Below, piece by piece: positions 1 through 5,999 of a stretch of 20,884 nt of DNA. The stretch covers positions 1-20,884 of IMG/VR virus record IMGVR_UViG_3300017923_000013; one strand, 5' to 3'. The notes below the pieces were generated by a model, which saw only the letters and a list, made by a program, of their open reading frames with translations, ran no database searches and was not told the DNA's origin. The first letter of the stretch is position 1. Each line of letters starts with the position of its first letter. A program made the position numbers and the translations under genes. The DNA is from a virus.

Positions 1-1
1 C

Positions 2-202
2 TGGCGGTTCCCCCTGGAATACGCCTCGGCGCTGATGGTCATAACAAAAGATTTCGGGATAATTGACGCAGTTATAGGGGGAACGCGGCTGTCGGTGATG
101 ACCGAGGAGGAGGCCGCGTATGTCGAGTACGGGCGTTTACTGGCGGAAGAGCAGGAACGGAAAAAGAAGAAGCGGGCGATAAAGGAGAAGTTGGGGATAT
201 GA
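2..202 (+). CDS. 3' end of an unknown early protein (partial)
   Basis: An open frame runs in from the left window edge and stops at 200-202, giving 66 visible residues; the true start may lie outside, although ATG 35 is a possible start. The C-terminal half is highly charged, with a Glu-rich stretch followed by a run of Lys/Arg (KKKK near the end), as in a helical or nucleic-acid-contacting tail. I do not recognise a family. The stop overlaps the ATG of the next gene (ATGA at 199-202), so the two are translationally coupled and part of the same early operon, upstream of the transposase. In Mu this position holds ner and the repressor region. Confidence 0.55.
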   Translation, partial: WRFPLEYASALMVITKDFGIIDAVIGGTRLSVMTEEEAAYVEYGRLLAEEQERKKKKRAIKEKLGI

Positions 203-414
203 AGAGCAGCAAGATACGTGCCTGGCTGGTTTTGAGGGAGATAACCCAGACGGAAATAGCGCGGGAGCTCGGGGTCAGCCGGGCGATGGTGTCCCTGTTC
301 ATCTCCGGCCAGGTGTCCAGCCGCAGGCTGTATGAATATTTTTTGGGGCTGGGCGTGCCCCGGAGCTATTTCGGGGGCAAGTATAAAGACGAGCAACAAA
401 CCGAGGCGGCATAG
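199..414 (+). CDS. Small Cro/Ner-like HTH DNA-binding protein
   Basis: This 71-residue protein carries one helix-turn-helix of the Xre/Cro type at about residues 17-38 (TQTEIARELGVSRAMVSLFI), with the usual Gly-Val-Ser turn. The rest is a short basic and aromatic tail. The size and the position directly before the transposase match Ner of phage Mu, which represses early and repressor promoters during lytic growth; that role is inferred from position. Its ATG overlaps the stop of the preceding gene. A GGAG-type Shine-Dalgarno is not obvious apart from AAGGAGAAG at 182-190, which is suitably placed. It could instead be another small phage Cro-like regulator. Confidence 0.7.
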   Translation: MKSSKIRAWLVLREITQTEIARELGVSRAMVSLFISGQVSSRRLYEYFLGLGVPRSYFGGKYKDEQQTEAA

Positions 415-448
415 GGCCGGTTGCAACCAAGCGGGTGATCCTGCTGAG

Positions 449-472
449 CCCCCGCCTGGGGACAGACGGGGG
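449..472 (+). other. GC hairpin before the transposase gene
   Basis: CCCCCG at 449-454 pairs with CGGGGG at 467-472 around a 12-base loop. It sits in the 79-base gap between the Ner-like gene and the transposase, just before the GGAGG at 478-482. No T-run follows, so it is not a classical terminator. It may tune transposase expression, which I infer only from its location. Confidence 0.35.
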
Positions 473-493
473 TAACTGGAGGATTAAAGAAGT

Positions 494-2548
494 ATGAAAG
501 ACGCATATATAGCCAACGAAATAGCAACCGCCTTAAATGTTACTAGGTCGGCAGTTGTGCATCGTAGCAAGCGAGAAGGTTGGCAAAAAGCCAAACGGGG
601 GAGGCAACGGCCTTTCCTAGCTTCCTCTCTCCCCGAAGACGTGCGGATTGCAATCGCGGAGCATCAACTGGCGGAGTCGGTCCCGGCCGTGCGCCAGGGC
701 GGGGACCCGGCCCCGATCCGGGAGGAGCCGGAGAGGAACCCGGCGCTGTTTAAGGACTGGCAGCGGGAGGTCAGGGATGCGCGGCTTGCGGTACTGGAGA
801 TGGTGCGAAGCATGGCGGAGGCTTACGGCGGGGTTACAAAGGCAGAGGCCGCGCTTGCCGGGGCGTCTGCCGAGAGGCATCCGGAGGACCGTTTATCCGA
901 GCAGTTGATCCAGACACTTCGCAAGGCAAACGCCAGGCGCGGAAACTCCTGCCATGTCGGCGCATCCACTTTGCGGCTGTGGCGGCGGACCCGGGAAAAA
1001 CACGGCCCGGACGCCCTGGCTCCGCGAGCGGCGGAACGCACGGAGCCCGACCACCCGGACTGGCTGCGGGAATTCGTCAAATACTACTGTCGGCCCACCC
1101 AGCCGTCCATATCGCAAGTATACGAATACATGCGAAAACAGCAGCGCATGCCATCCCTGCGCACGGTTCAACGGCAGGTGAAGAGCCTGCCGCCGCTGGC
1201 GGCAAACAAGGGCCGGATGGGGCCGCGCGAGATCAAGTGCATCAAGGCATATGTCAAACGCACCACGGACGAGCTTTTGCCCGGCGATGTGTACACGGCA
1301 GACGGGCACAAGGCGGACATTGAGGTTCAGCACCCGGAGCACGGCCAGGCGGTGCGCCCGGAAATCATATCCGTGCTGGATGTGAAGACCAGGCGTTGTG
1401 TCGGGTTTTCCGCAGAGCTGCACGAGCGGGCCTGGTTGGTGGCTGATGCTTTGCGCGTTGCCTGCCAGTGGAACGGCATCCCGGCGATCTGGTATGTGGA
1501 TAACGGCTGCGGCTTCAAGAACGAACTCTTTTCCGGCCCGGGCGTGGGCATCCTGCACCGCCTGGGCGTGACCATCAAACACTCCATCCCGTACAACTCC
1601 CAGGCCCGGGGCATAATCGAGAAATTCAACGACACCTGCTGGGTGCGCTCGGCCCGCAACGTCCCCACGTATATAGGGTGGGACATGGACCGGGACGCCA
1701 AGGACCGGGTGTTCAAAGCCACCCGCAAGGATCTGGCCGAGTGCGGAACGAGCAAGTGGCTGATGGACTGGGAGACATTCCTGGCCTGGGCCACGGAGCA
1801 GGTGATGGATTACAACGACAGACCGCACACCAGCCTGCCGAAGATCCGCGACCCCCGGACGGGGGCCAAGCGGCACATGTCCCCGAACGAATGCTGGGAT
1901 TCCCTGGCGGACCGGGCGGAGATAATCAAGCCGACCCAGCTGGAAGTGGACGACCTGTTCCGGCCCTACGTGGTGCGCGCGTGCCGCCGCTGTCTGGTCC
2001 GGGTATACAACGGGGAGTATTACGCCCCGGAGCTGCAGGATTACCACGGCCAGGACGTGCGGGTGGGCATTGATATTTTCAACCCGGAATGGGTGTGGGT
2101 GCGGGATATGAACGGCCGCCTGATCACGACCGCGGAGCTTAACGCACACGCCCGGCCCTACTTTCACCCCTCGGTGGTGGAACAGGCCAGGGAAAAGCGC
2201 GCGCAGGGCCAGCTGGATAGGCTGGACGAGAAACGGGCGCGGGTGCTGGAGGCGGCCCAGAAGAAAATCGAGAACGGAGGCGAGCCCGCACCGGAACCGG
2301 ACGAACTGCCGGAATCGGCCAGAGAAGCGCAGCGTGAGCTGGAACGGGCTATGTCCGCCCCGGGACCGCAGCAGCCGGAAACGGAACTGCAGCGATTCAA
2401 GAAGGCCAAGCAGCTGGAGCGGAGGATGGAGTCCGGCGAGGCGGTGCCGGGAGAGGATGCCAAATGGCTCCGGGGGTATCAACGTACCTCGGAGTATCGG
2501 GGATATCAGGACATGTATGAGGATTTTGGCGAGGCGGTTTTCGGGTAA
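494..2548 (+). CDS. A: Mu-type DDE transposase (MuA family)
   Basis: This 684-residue protein is close in length to Mu A (663). The N-terminal 60 residues form a Mu-type winged-helix DNA-binding domain (residues 5-35, including ALNVTRSAVVHRSKREGWQ). The retroviral-integrase-like core carries the expected triad: D270 in YTADGHKAD, D336 in WYVDNGCGFKN and E376 in GIIEKFND. The spacing of the first two residues is like Mu (D269, D336), and the Glu is slightly closer than Mu E392. A beta-barrel region (about 480-550) and a charged C-terminal helix-rich tail (560-684) follow, the latter being the region that in Mu contacts the B ATPase. The enzyme nicks and strand-transfers the phage ends. GGAGG at 478-482 precedes ATG 494 by 11 bases. 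The first 120 bases of the gene are clearly poorer in GC than the rest. Confidence 0.97.
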   Translation: MKDAYIANEIATALNVTRSAVVHRSKREGWQKAKRGRQRPFLASSLPEDVRIAIAEHQLAESVPAVRQGGDPAPIREEPERNPALFKDWQREVRDARLAVLEMVRSMAEAYGGVTKAEAALAGASAERHPEDRLSEQLIQTLRKANARRGNSCHVGASTLRLWRRTREKHGPDALAPRAAERTEPDHPDWLREFVKYYCRPTQPSISQVYEYMRKQQRMPSLRTVQRQVKSLPPLAANKGRMGPREIKCIKAYVKRTTDELLPGDVYTADGHKADIEVQHPEHGQAVRPEIISVLDVKTRRCVGFSAELHERAWLVADALRVACQWNGIPAIWYVDNGCGFKNELFSGPGVGILHRLGVTIKHSIPYNSQARGIIEKFNDTCWVRSARNVPTYIGWDMDRDAKDRVFKATRKDLAECGTSKWLMDWETFLAWATEQVMDYNDRPHTSLPKIRDPRTGAKRHMSPNECWDSLADRAEIIKPTQLEVDDLFRPYVVRACRRCLVRVYNGEYYAPELQDYHGQDVRVGIDIFNPEWVWVRDMNGRLITTAELNAHARPYFHPSVVEQAREKRAQGQLDRLDEKRARVLEAAQKKIENGGEPAPEPDELPESAREAQRELERAMSAPGPQQPETELQRFKKAKQLERRMESGEAVPGEDAKWLRGYQRTSEYRGYQDMYEDFGEAVFG

Positions 2549-2591
2549 CCGCCCCGCCCGTGGAAAAACACTACAACAGCATGGAGGTAAA

Positions 2592-3338
2592 ATGACAGCA
2601 ACAGAGGCAAAAGTCAACGGAAACTCGACAATCGCGCCACTGCAAAACGTGGCGCTTTTCACGTCCCTGGTGCGGCGGGTCACCGAACGCCCCGCGCACC
2701 TGCCGGGCATGGCCACGTTTCACGGGTATTCGGGCTACGGCAAGACGTTCGCCGCGACCTATTCGGCGAACAAGACCGGGGCCCGGTATATCGAAATGGG
2801 CGAATCCTGGACGAAGAAAAAACTATGCGCGTCGGTTTTGACCGAACTCGGCGTGCAGACCCAGGCCCGGACCATATCGGACCAGATGGATCAGATTATC
2901 GAAGCCCTGGCTGTAGACGGGGTCCCCCTGATTATCGACGAGGCGGACTACCTGGCGACAAAGGGGCTTATCAATCTGGTGCGCGAGATCCACGACAAAA
3001 GCGGCGCCCCGATTCTGTTGATCGGGGAAGAAGGGCTGCCCGCGGCCTTGTCCAAGTGGGAGCGGGTGCACAACCGCATGCTGGATTGGGTCCCGGCGCA
3101 GCCGTCCACGCTGGACGACGCCCGACATCTGGCCCGGCTGTACTGTCCGGGAGTGGCAGTTGACGACGAGCTGCTGCAGCAAATCGCCGAAGCCGCGACG
3201 GGTCGCGCGCGGCGGATCTGCGTCTCCCTGGACCGGGTGAGAGAGCTGGCCGCGACATCCGGGTACGAGCGCGTGGGGCTCTCGGAATGGGGTGATCGCC
3301 AGTTTTTCCGGGGGCAGCCGCCCGCGAGGAGGAAATGA
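2592..3338 (+). CDS. B: MuB-like AAA+ ATPase, transposition target protein
   Basis: This is a 248-residue P-loop ATPase with Walker A GYSGYGKT at residues 45-52 and Walker B PLIIDEAD at 112-119. A C-terminal helical lid region (about 190-240) has the sensor-2-like stretch ATGRARRICVSLDRV. By family it binds DNA with ATP, captures target DNA and stimulates the transposase encoded just upstream. I chose ATG 2592 because GGAGGT at 2583-2588 precedes it; the frame is open further upstream but overlaps the transposase gene. It is shorter than Mu B (312 aa) because it begins almost directly at the ATPase core. The N-terminal HTH domain of Mu B is missing, and a matching HTH protein is encoded separately at 3906-4274. 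Confidence 0.93.
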   Translation: MTATEAKVNGNSTIAPLQNVALFTSLVRRVTERPAHLPGMATFHGYSGYGKTFAATYSANKTGARYIEMGESWTKKKLCASVLTELGVQTQARTISDQMDQIIEALAVDGVPLIIDEADYLATKGLINLVREIHDKSGAPILLIGEEGLPAALSKWERVHNRMLDWVPAQPSTLDDARHLARLYCPGVAVDDELLQQIAEAATGRARRICVSLDRVRELAATSGYERVGLSEWGDRQFFRGQPPARRK

Positions 3339-3916
3339 TGCCTAGGAAACCGATCGACAAACAGGGCCGCCTGCGCGGCCAGGAGTTCTATTGGCGGGTA
3401 ATGCGTGAATTGGGTGCCGACGGCGCGGATTTTACGCTGCATGACGTGCACCGGAAAACCAGCGCCAGCAAAGATTCGGTGCGCGGATATGTGCTGCGCC
3501 TGGAGCGGGCCGGATATCTGGAACGGTCCGGGAAGCGCGGGCGTGAGGTTTGCTACCGGATAGCCCGGGACAGTCGGTTCGCCCCCCGCATCCGGCGCGA
3601 CGGCAGCGAAATCGGCACCGCCAGCCGTCAGGATCATATGTGGCGGGCCATGAAAATGCTGGGGCGCTTCAGCGTGCGCGATCTGTCCGTGGCAGCGAGC
3701 ACCGACGAGGTCCATGTGGCGAGCACGCACGCGGCGGGTTATCTGGCGCGCCTGGCCCGGGCCGGATACGTACGCAGGGTCGGGCACAACCCGACCATAT
3801 ACGCCATGCTGCCGAGTGCGAACACCGGCCCGAGAGCCCCGTTGATACAGCGCGTTAAACAGGTGTTTGACCCCAATTTAAACAAGGTTGTCTGGAGGTC
3901 CGGAGATGACGAATAG
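3338..3916 (+). CDS. Tandem winged-helix DNA-binding protein
   Basis: The protein has about 192 residues and two similar winged-helix units: about 16-76 (ending VRGYVLRLERAGYLER ... VCYRIA) and about 100-157 (ending AAGYLARLARAGYVRR ... TIYAML). The matching GY-RLxRAGY-xR segments show an internal duplication. The role is unknown; the location between the B-like ATPase and the HTH protein suggests DNA binding during replication or early control. AGGAGG at 3327-3332 lies 5 bases before ATG 3338 and only 2 before the alternative ATG 3335, so I prefer 3338. The gene overlaps the stop of the ATPase gene by one base and runs 11 bases into the next gene. Confidence 0.85.
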   Translation: MPRKPIDKQGRLRGQEFYWRVMRELGADGADFTLHDVHRKTSASKDSVRGYVLRLERAGYLERSGKRGREVCYRIARDSRFAPRIRRDGSEIGTASRQDHMWRAMKMLGRFSVRDLSVAASTDEVHVASTHAAGYLARLARAGYVRRVGHNPTIYAMLPSANTGPRAPLIQRVKQVFDPNLNKVVWRSGDDE

Positions 3917-4274
3917 CGAAACGGTGACCCGGGCCTGGGGCGACGCACCGGACTGGGTACTGGCTCTGGCCCAGGCGGCGGACAGCGGAATGAGCCGCCG
4001 CAGGTTGGCCGAGGCAATAGGCTACAGCCCGGCGGCGGTGAGCCAGGCCATGTCCGGCAAGTACCGGGGCAGCATGGAAAAGATGGCCGCGGCGGTTCGG
4101 GCGGCGCTCATAAATGATGCGGTGCAGTGCCCGGTGCTCGGAGAGATATCCGGGGAGCGCTGCCTCGCGGAGCAGCGGCGCCCCCTGGCGGCCACGTCCG
4201 GGATGCGGGTCCGGCTATGGAGGGCCTGCCGGAATTGCCCGCACAACCTGAAGAACAACCGGGAGGGCGTATGA
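3906..4274 (+). CDS. HTH protein resembling the N-terminal domain of MuB
   Basis: This 122-residue protein has a lambda-repressor-type HTH at about residues 28-65 (SRRRLAEAIGYSPAAVSQAM, then SGKYRGSMEKMAAAVRAAL). The segment after the HTH resembles that of the Mu B N-terminal domain (an NDKYNGD-like turn followed by an amphipathic helix), as I remember that protein. The C-terminal half has four Cys (CPVL, RCLA, ACRNC), possibly a zinc site. I chose ATG 3906, with GGAGGT at 3894-3899 six bases upstream, over a TTG at 3888. It may act with the short B-like ATPase, or it may be an independent regulator. Confidence 0.8.
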   Translation: MTNSETVTRAWGDAPDWVLALAQAADSGMSRRRLAEAIGYSPAAVSQAMSGKYRGSMEKMAAAVRAALINDAVQCPVLGEISGERCLAEQRRPLAATSGMRVRLWRACRNCPHNLKNNREGV

Positions 4275-4494
4275 ACCGCACGATTTGTTTCGAGGATCAA
4301 GGCCAGGATTTTTTGGAATGGGACGTGGACCGGCACGGGATAGTTGTCGGATGCCTCCCTTTCAGGGATTTGTCTGGTGCGGGACGCGGGTGTTGTCCGA
4401 GCCGGAGAAGGGCCGCCGCCTGCGGGTGCGGACCCTGAACTGTCCCGAGACCAGAGTGCTTAAATATAAAGTCAAAGACATACGGAGGTATTAA
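4271..4494 (+). CDS. Small early protein interrupted by an apparent -1 frameshift
   Basis: ATG 4271 follows GGGAGGG and overlaps the stop of the previous gene. Its frame gives MNRTICFEDQGQDFLEWDVD and continues to VVGC, but then turns into an Arg/Cys/Ala-rich low-quality tail ending at 4438. Shifting back one base at C4354 (run CCTCCCTTTC) restores a sensible protein: PPFQGFVWCG..., ending IRRY at the stop 4492-4494, two bases before the next gene. The joined product is 74 residues. This looks like one base lost in a C/T run, either a real mutation or a sequencing error. I see no canonical slippery heptamer for programmed shifting. Its function is unknown. Without the shift the gene would be 4271-4438. 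Confidence 0.55.
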
Positions 4495-4495
4495 A

Positions 4496-4729
4496 ATGAT
4501 CAGTCAGGAAATCAAGTCGTGCTGCGCGGCTCTGGGCGAGCTGACGCACGAACTCACGGACGAGCAGGCGGAGCTGGTGCGCCGGGTGCGGCACAACCTG
4601 AGCGCCGCCGCAGAGGACGCGGAGGTGATGGAGGCGAACCCGATGCTTATGTGCGACAGCGGATTGAAACGGTTCTCGCATGCCCTATCCGCGCTAAACA
4701 AAATCAACCGGGAGGTTTCACATGGATAA
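4496..4729 (+). CDS. Small unknown early protein
   Basis: This 77-residue, mostly helical, acidic protein has heptad-like Leu/Ala spacing (CAALGELTHELTDEQAELV) but no motif I recognise. ATG 4496 follows GGAGG at 4484-4488 with good spacing, and the stop lies 8 bases inside the next gene (gam), so it is translationally coupled to it. It is probably an early accessory protein; I cannot give a function. Confidence 0.75.
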   Translation: MISQEIKSCCAALGELTHELTDEQAELVRRVRHNLSAAAEDAEVMEANPMLMCDSGLKRFSHALSALNKINREVSHG

Positions 4730-5225
4730 GAATCTGAAGAGCTGGGACGACGTGGACGAGGCGGTCCGGCGCATGGGCGAGCTGGACATAGCCCTGGAGC
4801 GCATCCAGGGCGAGGCTACCGTCCGGATAAACGAGATCAAGGACGAGGCCAAGCGCAAGAGCGCCCCGCTCTCCAAGGAGCGCAAGGATCTGGAAAAGCA
4901 GGTGCAGGCGTTTTGCGAGTCCAGCAAAAGCGAATTCGCGAAGAAGCGGTCCAAGGTGCTCAACTTCGGGACCATCGGTTATCGTTTGGTGCGTTCCGTG
5001 CCCGTCCCCAGGGACAAGGACAAGGTCGCCGCTTTGGTCAAGTCCCTGAAAGCGTTCGGCCTGACCGACTGCGTCAAGGTCGAGGAAAAGCCGGACCGGG
5101 ACAAGATCGCGGAGCAGGACGACGCGACCATCGCCAAGCTGGGTCTGAAGCGCACGGTCAAGGACAACTTCCGCGTGCTCCCGGATGTGGAGCGGATTCA
5201 GGACACGGAGCGGGAGGCGGTATGA
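4722..5225 (+). CDS. gam: Gam-like host-nuclease inhibitor (DNA end-binding)
   Basis: The 167-residue protein is near the length of Mu Gam (174). The N-terminal half is a long charged coiled coil (about residues 5-75: DEAVRRMGELDIALERIQGE and onward). It is followed by the Gam-type beta segment (KVLNFGTIGYRLVRSVPVPR), a short helix (DKVAALVKSLKAFGL) and a C-terminal region ending TVKDNFRVLPDVERI. By family, Gam is a Ku-like dimer that binds double-strand DNA ends and blocks host exonucleases. GGGAGG at 4710-4715 precedes ATG 4722. The position, shortly after the transposition genes, matches Mu. Confidence 0.92.
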   Translation: MDKNLKSWDDVDEAVRRMGELDIALERIQGEATVRINEIKDEAKRKSAPLSKERKDLEKQVQAFCESSKSEFAKKRSKVLNFGTIGYRLVRSVPVPRDKDKVAALVKSLKAFGLTDCVKVEEKPDRDKIAEQDDATIAKLGLKRTVKDNFRVLPDVERIQDTEREAV

Positions 5226-5551
5226 GCCTTATGCATCAATACCTGGGCGACATCGGCAGAAGGCTGTTCAAGAAAAAGAACCGGAACGACGTCATCCGCA
5301 CGGAGTGGCTCCCGGCCCATCGTGTACCGGAAGCGATGGAGGCGGCGGATATGATTGATCGCGGACGCGGGAGCATGGGCAGGTATAAGCTGTATTCGCT
5401 TATATATCGGGGGTTCCCCTCACTCAAACCCGACCTGAGGGGCGGGGATGATGTGAGAGTACATGTTTATCCGACGGCGGTGCGCATTGATCTGTGCATG
5501 GGTATGAATTCCGCGGCTATCACCGACGATATCTATCTCGCGGGGGAGTAA
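5222..5551 (+). CDS. Unknown early protein
   Basis: A 109-residue protein starting at ATG 5222, which overlaps the gam stop (ATGA) and is therefore coupled to it. The N-terminal part is basic (GDIGRRLFKKKNRND); the C-terminal half looks like a small beta domain (DDVRVHVYPTAVRIDLCMGM). I do not recognise a family. It is the last gene before the structured gap, and its stop (5549-5551) lies only four bases before the GAA of the hammerhead-like core. Confidence 0.75.
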   Translation: MSLMHQYLGDIGRRLFKKKNRNDVIRTEWLPAHRVPEAMEAADMIDRGRGSMGRYKLYSLIYRGFPSLKPDLRGGDDVRVHVYPTAVRIDLCMGMNSAAITDDIYLAGE

Positions 5552-5552
5552 A

Positions 5553-5660
5553 GCGAATCAGGCACTCAATTCGGTAGCCATGCTTAACGCAACAGTGTGT
5601 GCCCGTTGAGTCCGAATCGAGTGCCTGACGTCCAGGGGTGGCGCCCTGGGCCTGATGAGC
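5553..5660 (+). ncRNA. Hammerhead-like (type II layout) self-cleaving RNA candidate
   Basis: The elements occur in the order and with the exact junction lengths of a type II hammerhead. GC (5553-5554) is one side of helix II and GAA (5555-5557) follows. Helix III is 5558-5574 with 5612-5628, 16 of 17 positions paired. C5629 is the single cleavage-site base. Helix I is 5630-5637 with 5644-5651, 8 bp with one G-U, closed by a 6-base loop. CTGATGA (5652-5658) abuts it directly, and GC (5659-5660) closes helix II. The tip of helix III contains a further 7-bp stem (5583-5589 with 5604-5610). Deviations are a U-A pair at 5558:5628, where known hammerheads almost always have A-U, and a helix II of only two pairs. 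Expected cleavage lies between 5629 and 5630. Activity is inferred, not shown. Confidence 0.55.
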
Positions 5661-5779
5661 AGCCGAACCGCTCCAAGACCCGAGGAGGCCCGGCGAAAAA
5701 TTCCGTGGATCTCTCCTTGTCCGCGGCACTTGGCACCGCCAGACGTAGCCGGGAGAGCGAGCATCGGGCCGGTTACCAC

Positions 5780-5810
5780 GCCCCGCACCATGGACATGGT
5801 GGTGCGGGGC
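5780..5810 (+). promoter_or_regulatory. Strong 11-bp hairpin just upstream of a ribosome binding site
   Basis: GCCCCGCACCA at 5780-5790 pairs perfectly with TGGTGCGGGGC at 5800-5810 around a 9-base loop. It ends six bases before the AGGAGG (5817-5822) that serves ATG 5827. No T-run follows, so a rho-independent terminator is unlikely. Likely roles are mRNA 5'-end protection, translational control or a protein-binding site. It lies in the same 275-base gap as the hammerhead-like element and would be near the 3' end of the leader left after cleavage. The stretch between (5661-5779) has further possible pairings, such as CTCTCC 5711-5716 with GGAGAG 5752-5757. Confidence 0.55.
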
Positions 5811-5826
5811 AATAACAGGAGGCATT

Positions 5827-5991
5827 ATGCTGCAATGCAAGAGAATAAAGGATTGTGACCCGAAGATTTGCGCCAGGGTTTGCACCCTTTGGCACCGGCA
5901 GACCAGATGCTGTTTACTGGTCCGCGACGGTCACGAATATTGCGTGCATGCCGAAGCGCGGAAACAAGAACTCTTGGCCGGGAAGTATTGA
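5827..5991 (+). CDS. Cys-rich mini-protein
   Basis: ATG 5827 has a strong AGGAGG at 5817-5822 and encodes 54 residues ending at TGA 5989-5991. Seven Cys lie at about residues 4, 10, 15, 19, 28, 29 and 39, with a His at 23, 36 and 41, compatible with a small zinc-binding fold. No signal peptide or membrane segment is visible. A longer open frame in another phase overlaps it, but the ribosome binding site and the fit to the next gene (start at 6000) favour this one. The function is unknown; it is the first gene after the structured RNA gap. Confidence 0.6.
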   Translation: MLQCKRIKDCDPKICARVCTLWHRQTRCCLLVRDGHEYCVHAEARKQELLAGKY

Positions 5992-5999
5992 GGTTCCAG

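Noticed and set aside
2334-2591. Upstream extension of the ATPase gene
   Set aside because: The frame is open, but this part overlaps the transposase, reads Arg/Ser-rich and lacks a ribosome binding site, whereas ATG 2592 has GGAGGT.
893-2716. 607-codon open frame on the minus strand across the transposase
   Set aside because: It is antisense to a clearly real transposase, has Pro/Arg/His-rich composition and no ribosome binding site; it is a shadow of GC-rich coding DNA. The same holds for 2948-3787, 6778-7536, 10276-11538, 12367-13068, 14472-15104, 15500-16207, 16361-17401 and 19650-20567.
3888-3905. TTG start for the HTH gene
   Set aside because: The ATG at 3906 has GGAGGT at a good distance, and the extra residues from the TTG would contain that ribosome binding site.
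4350-4364. Programmed -1 frameshift signal
   Set aside because: TGC CTC CCT TTC does not give a canonical X XXY YYZ slippery heptamer, and I saw no clear downstream pseudoknot, so an indel is the simpler reading.
5652-5700. Alternative type I or III hammerhead using CTGATGA with the GAAA at 5695
   Set aside because: The intervening helix II is broken (A-G mismatch and bulges), and the base that would pair with A5698 is A5628, so helix III cannot form. The type II layout fits much better.
5781-5815. Rho-independent terminator at the 11-bp hairpin
   Set aside because: The stem is strong, but AATAACAGG follows rather than a T-run, and a gene with a good ribosome binding site starts at once.
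5597-5858. Two small plus-strand open frames in the structured gap (5597-5815 and 5655-5858)
   Set aside because: Neither has a Shine-Dalgarno, their composition is poor, and they run through the strong RNA stems and into the Cys-rich gene.
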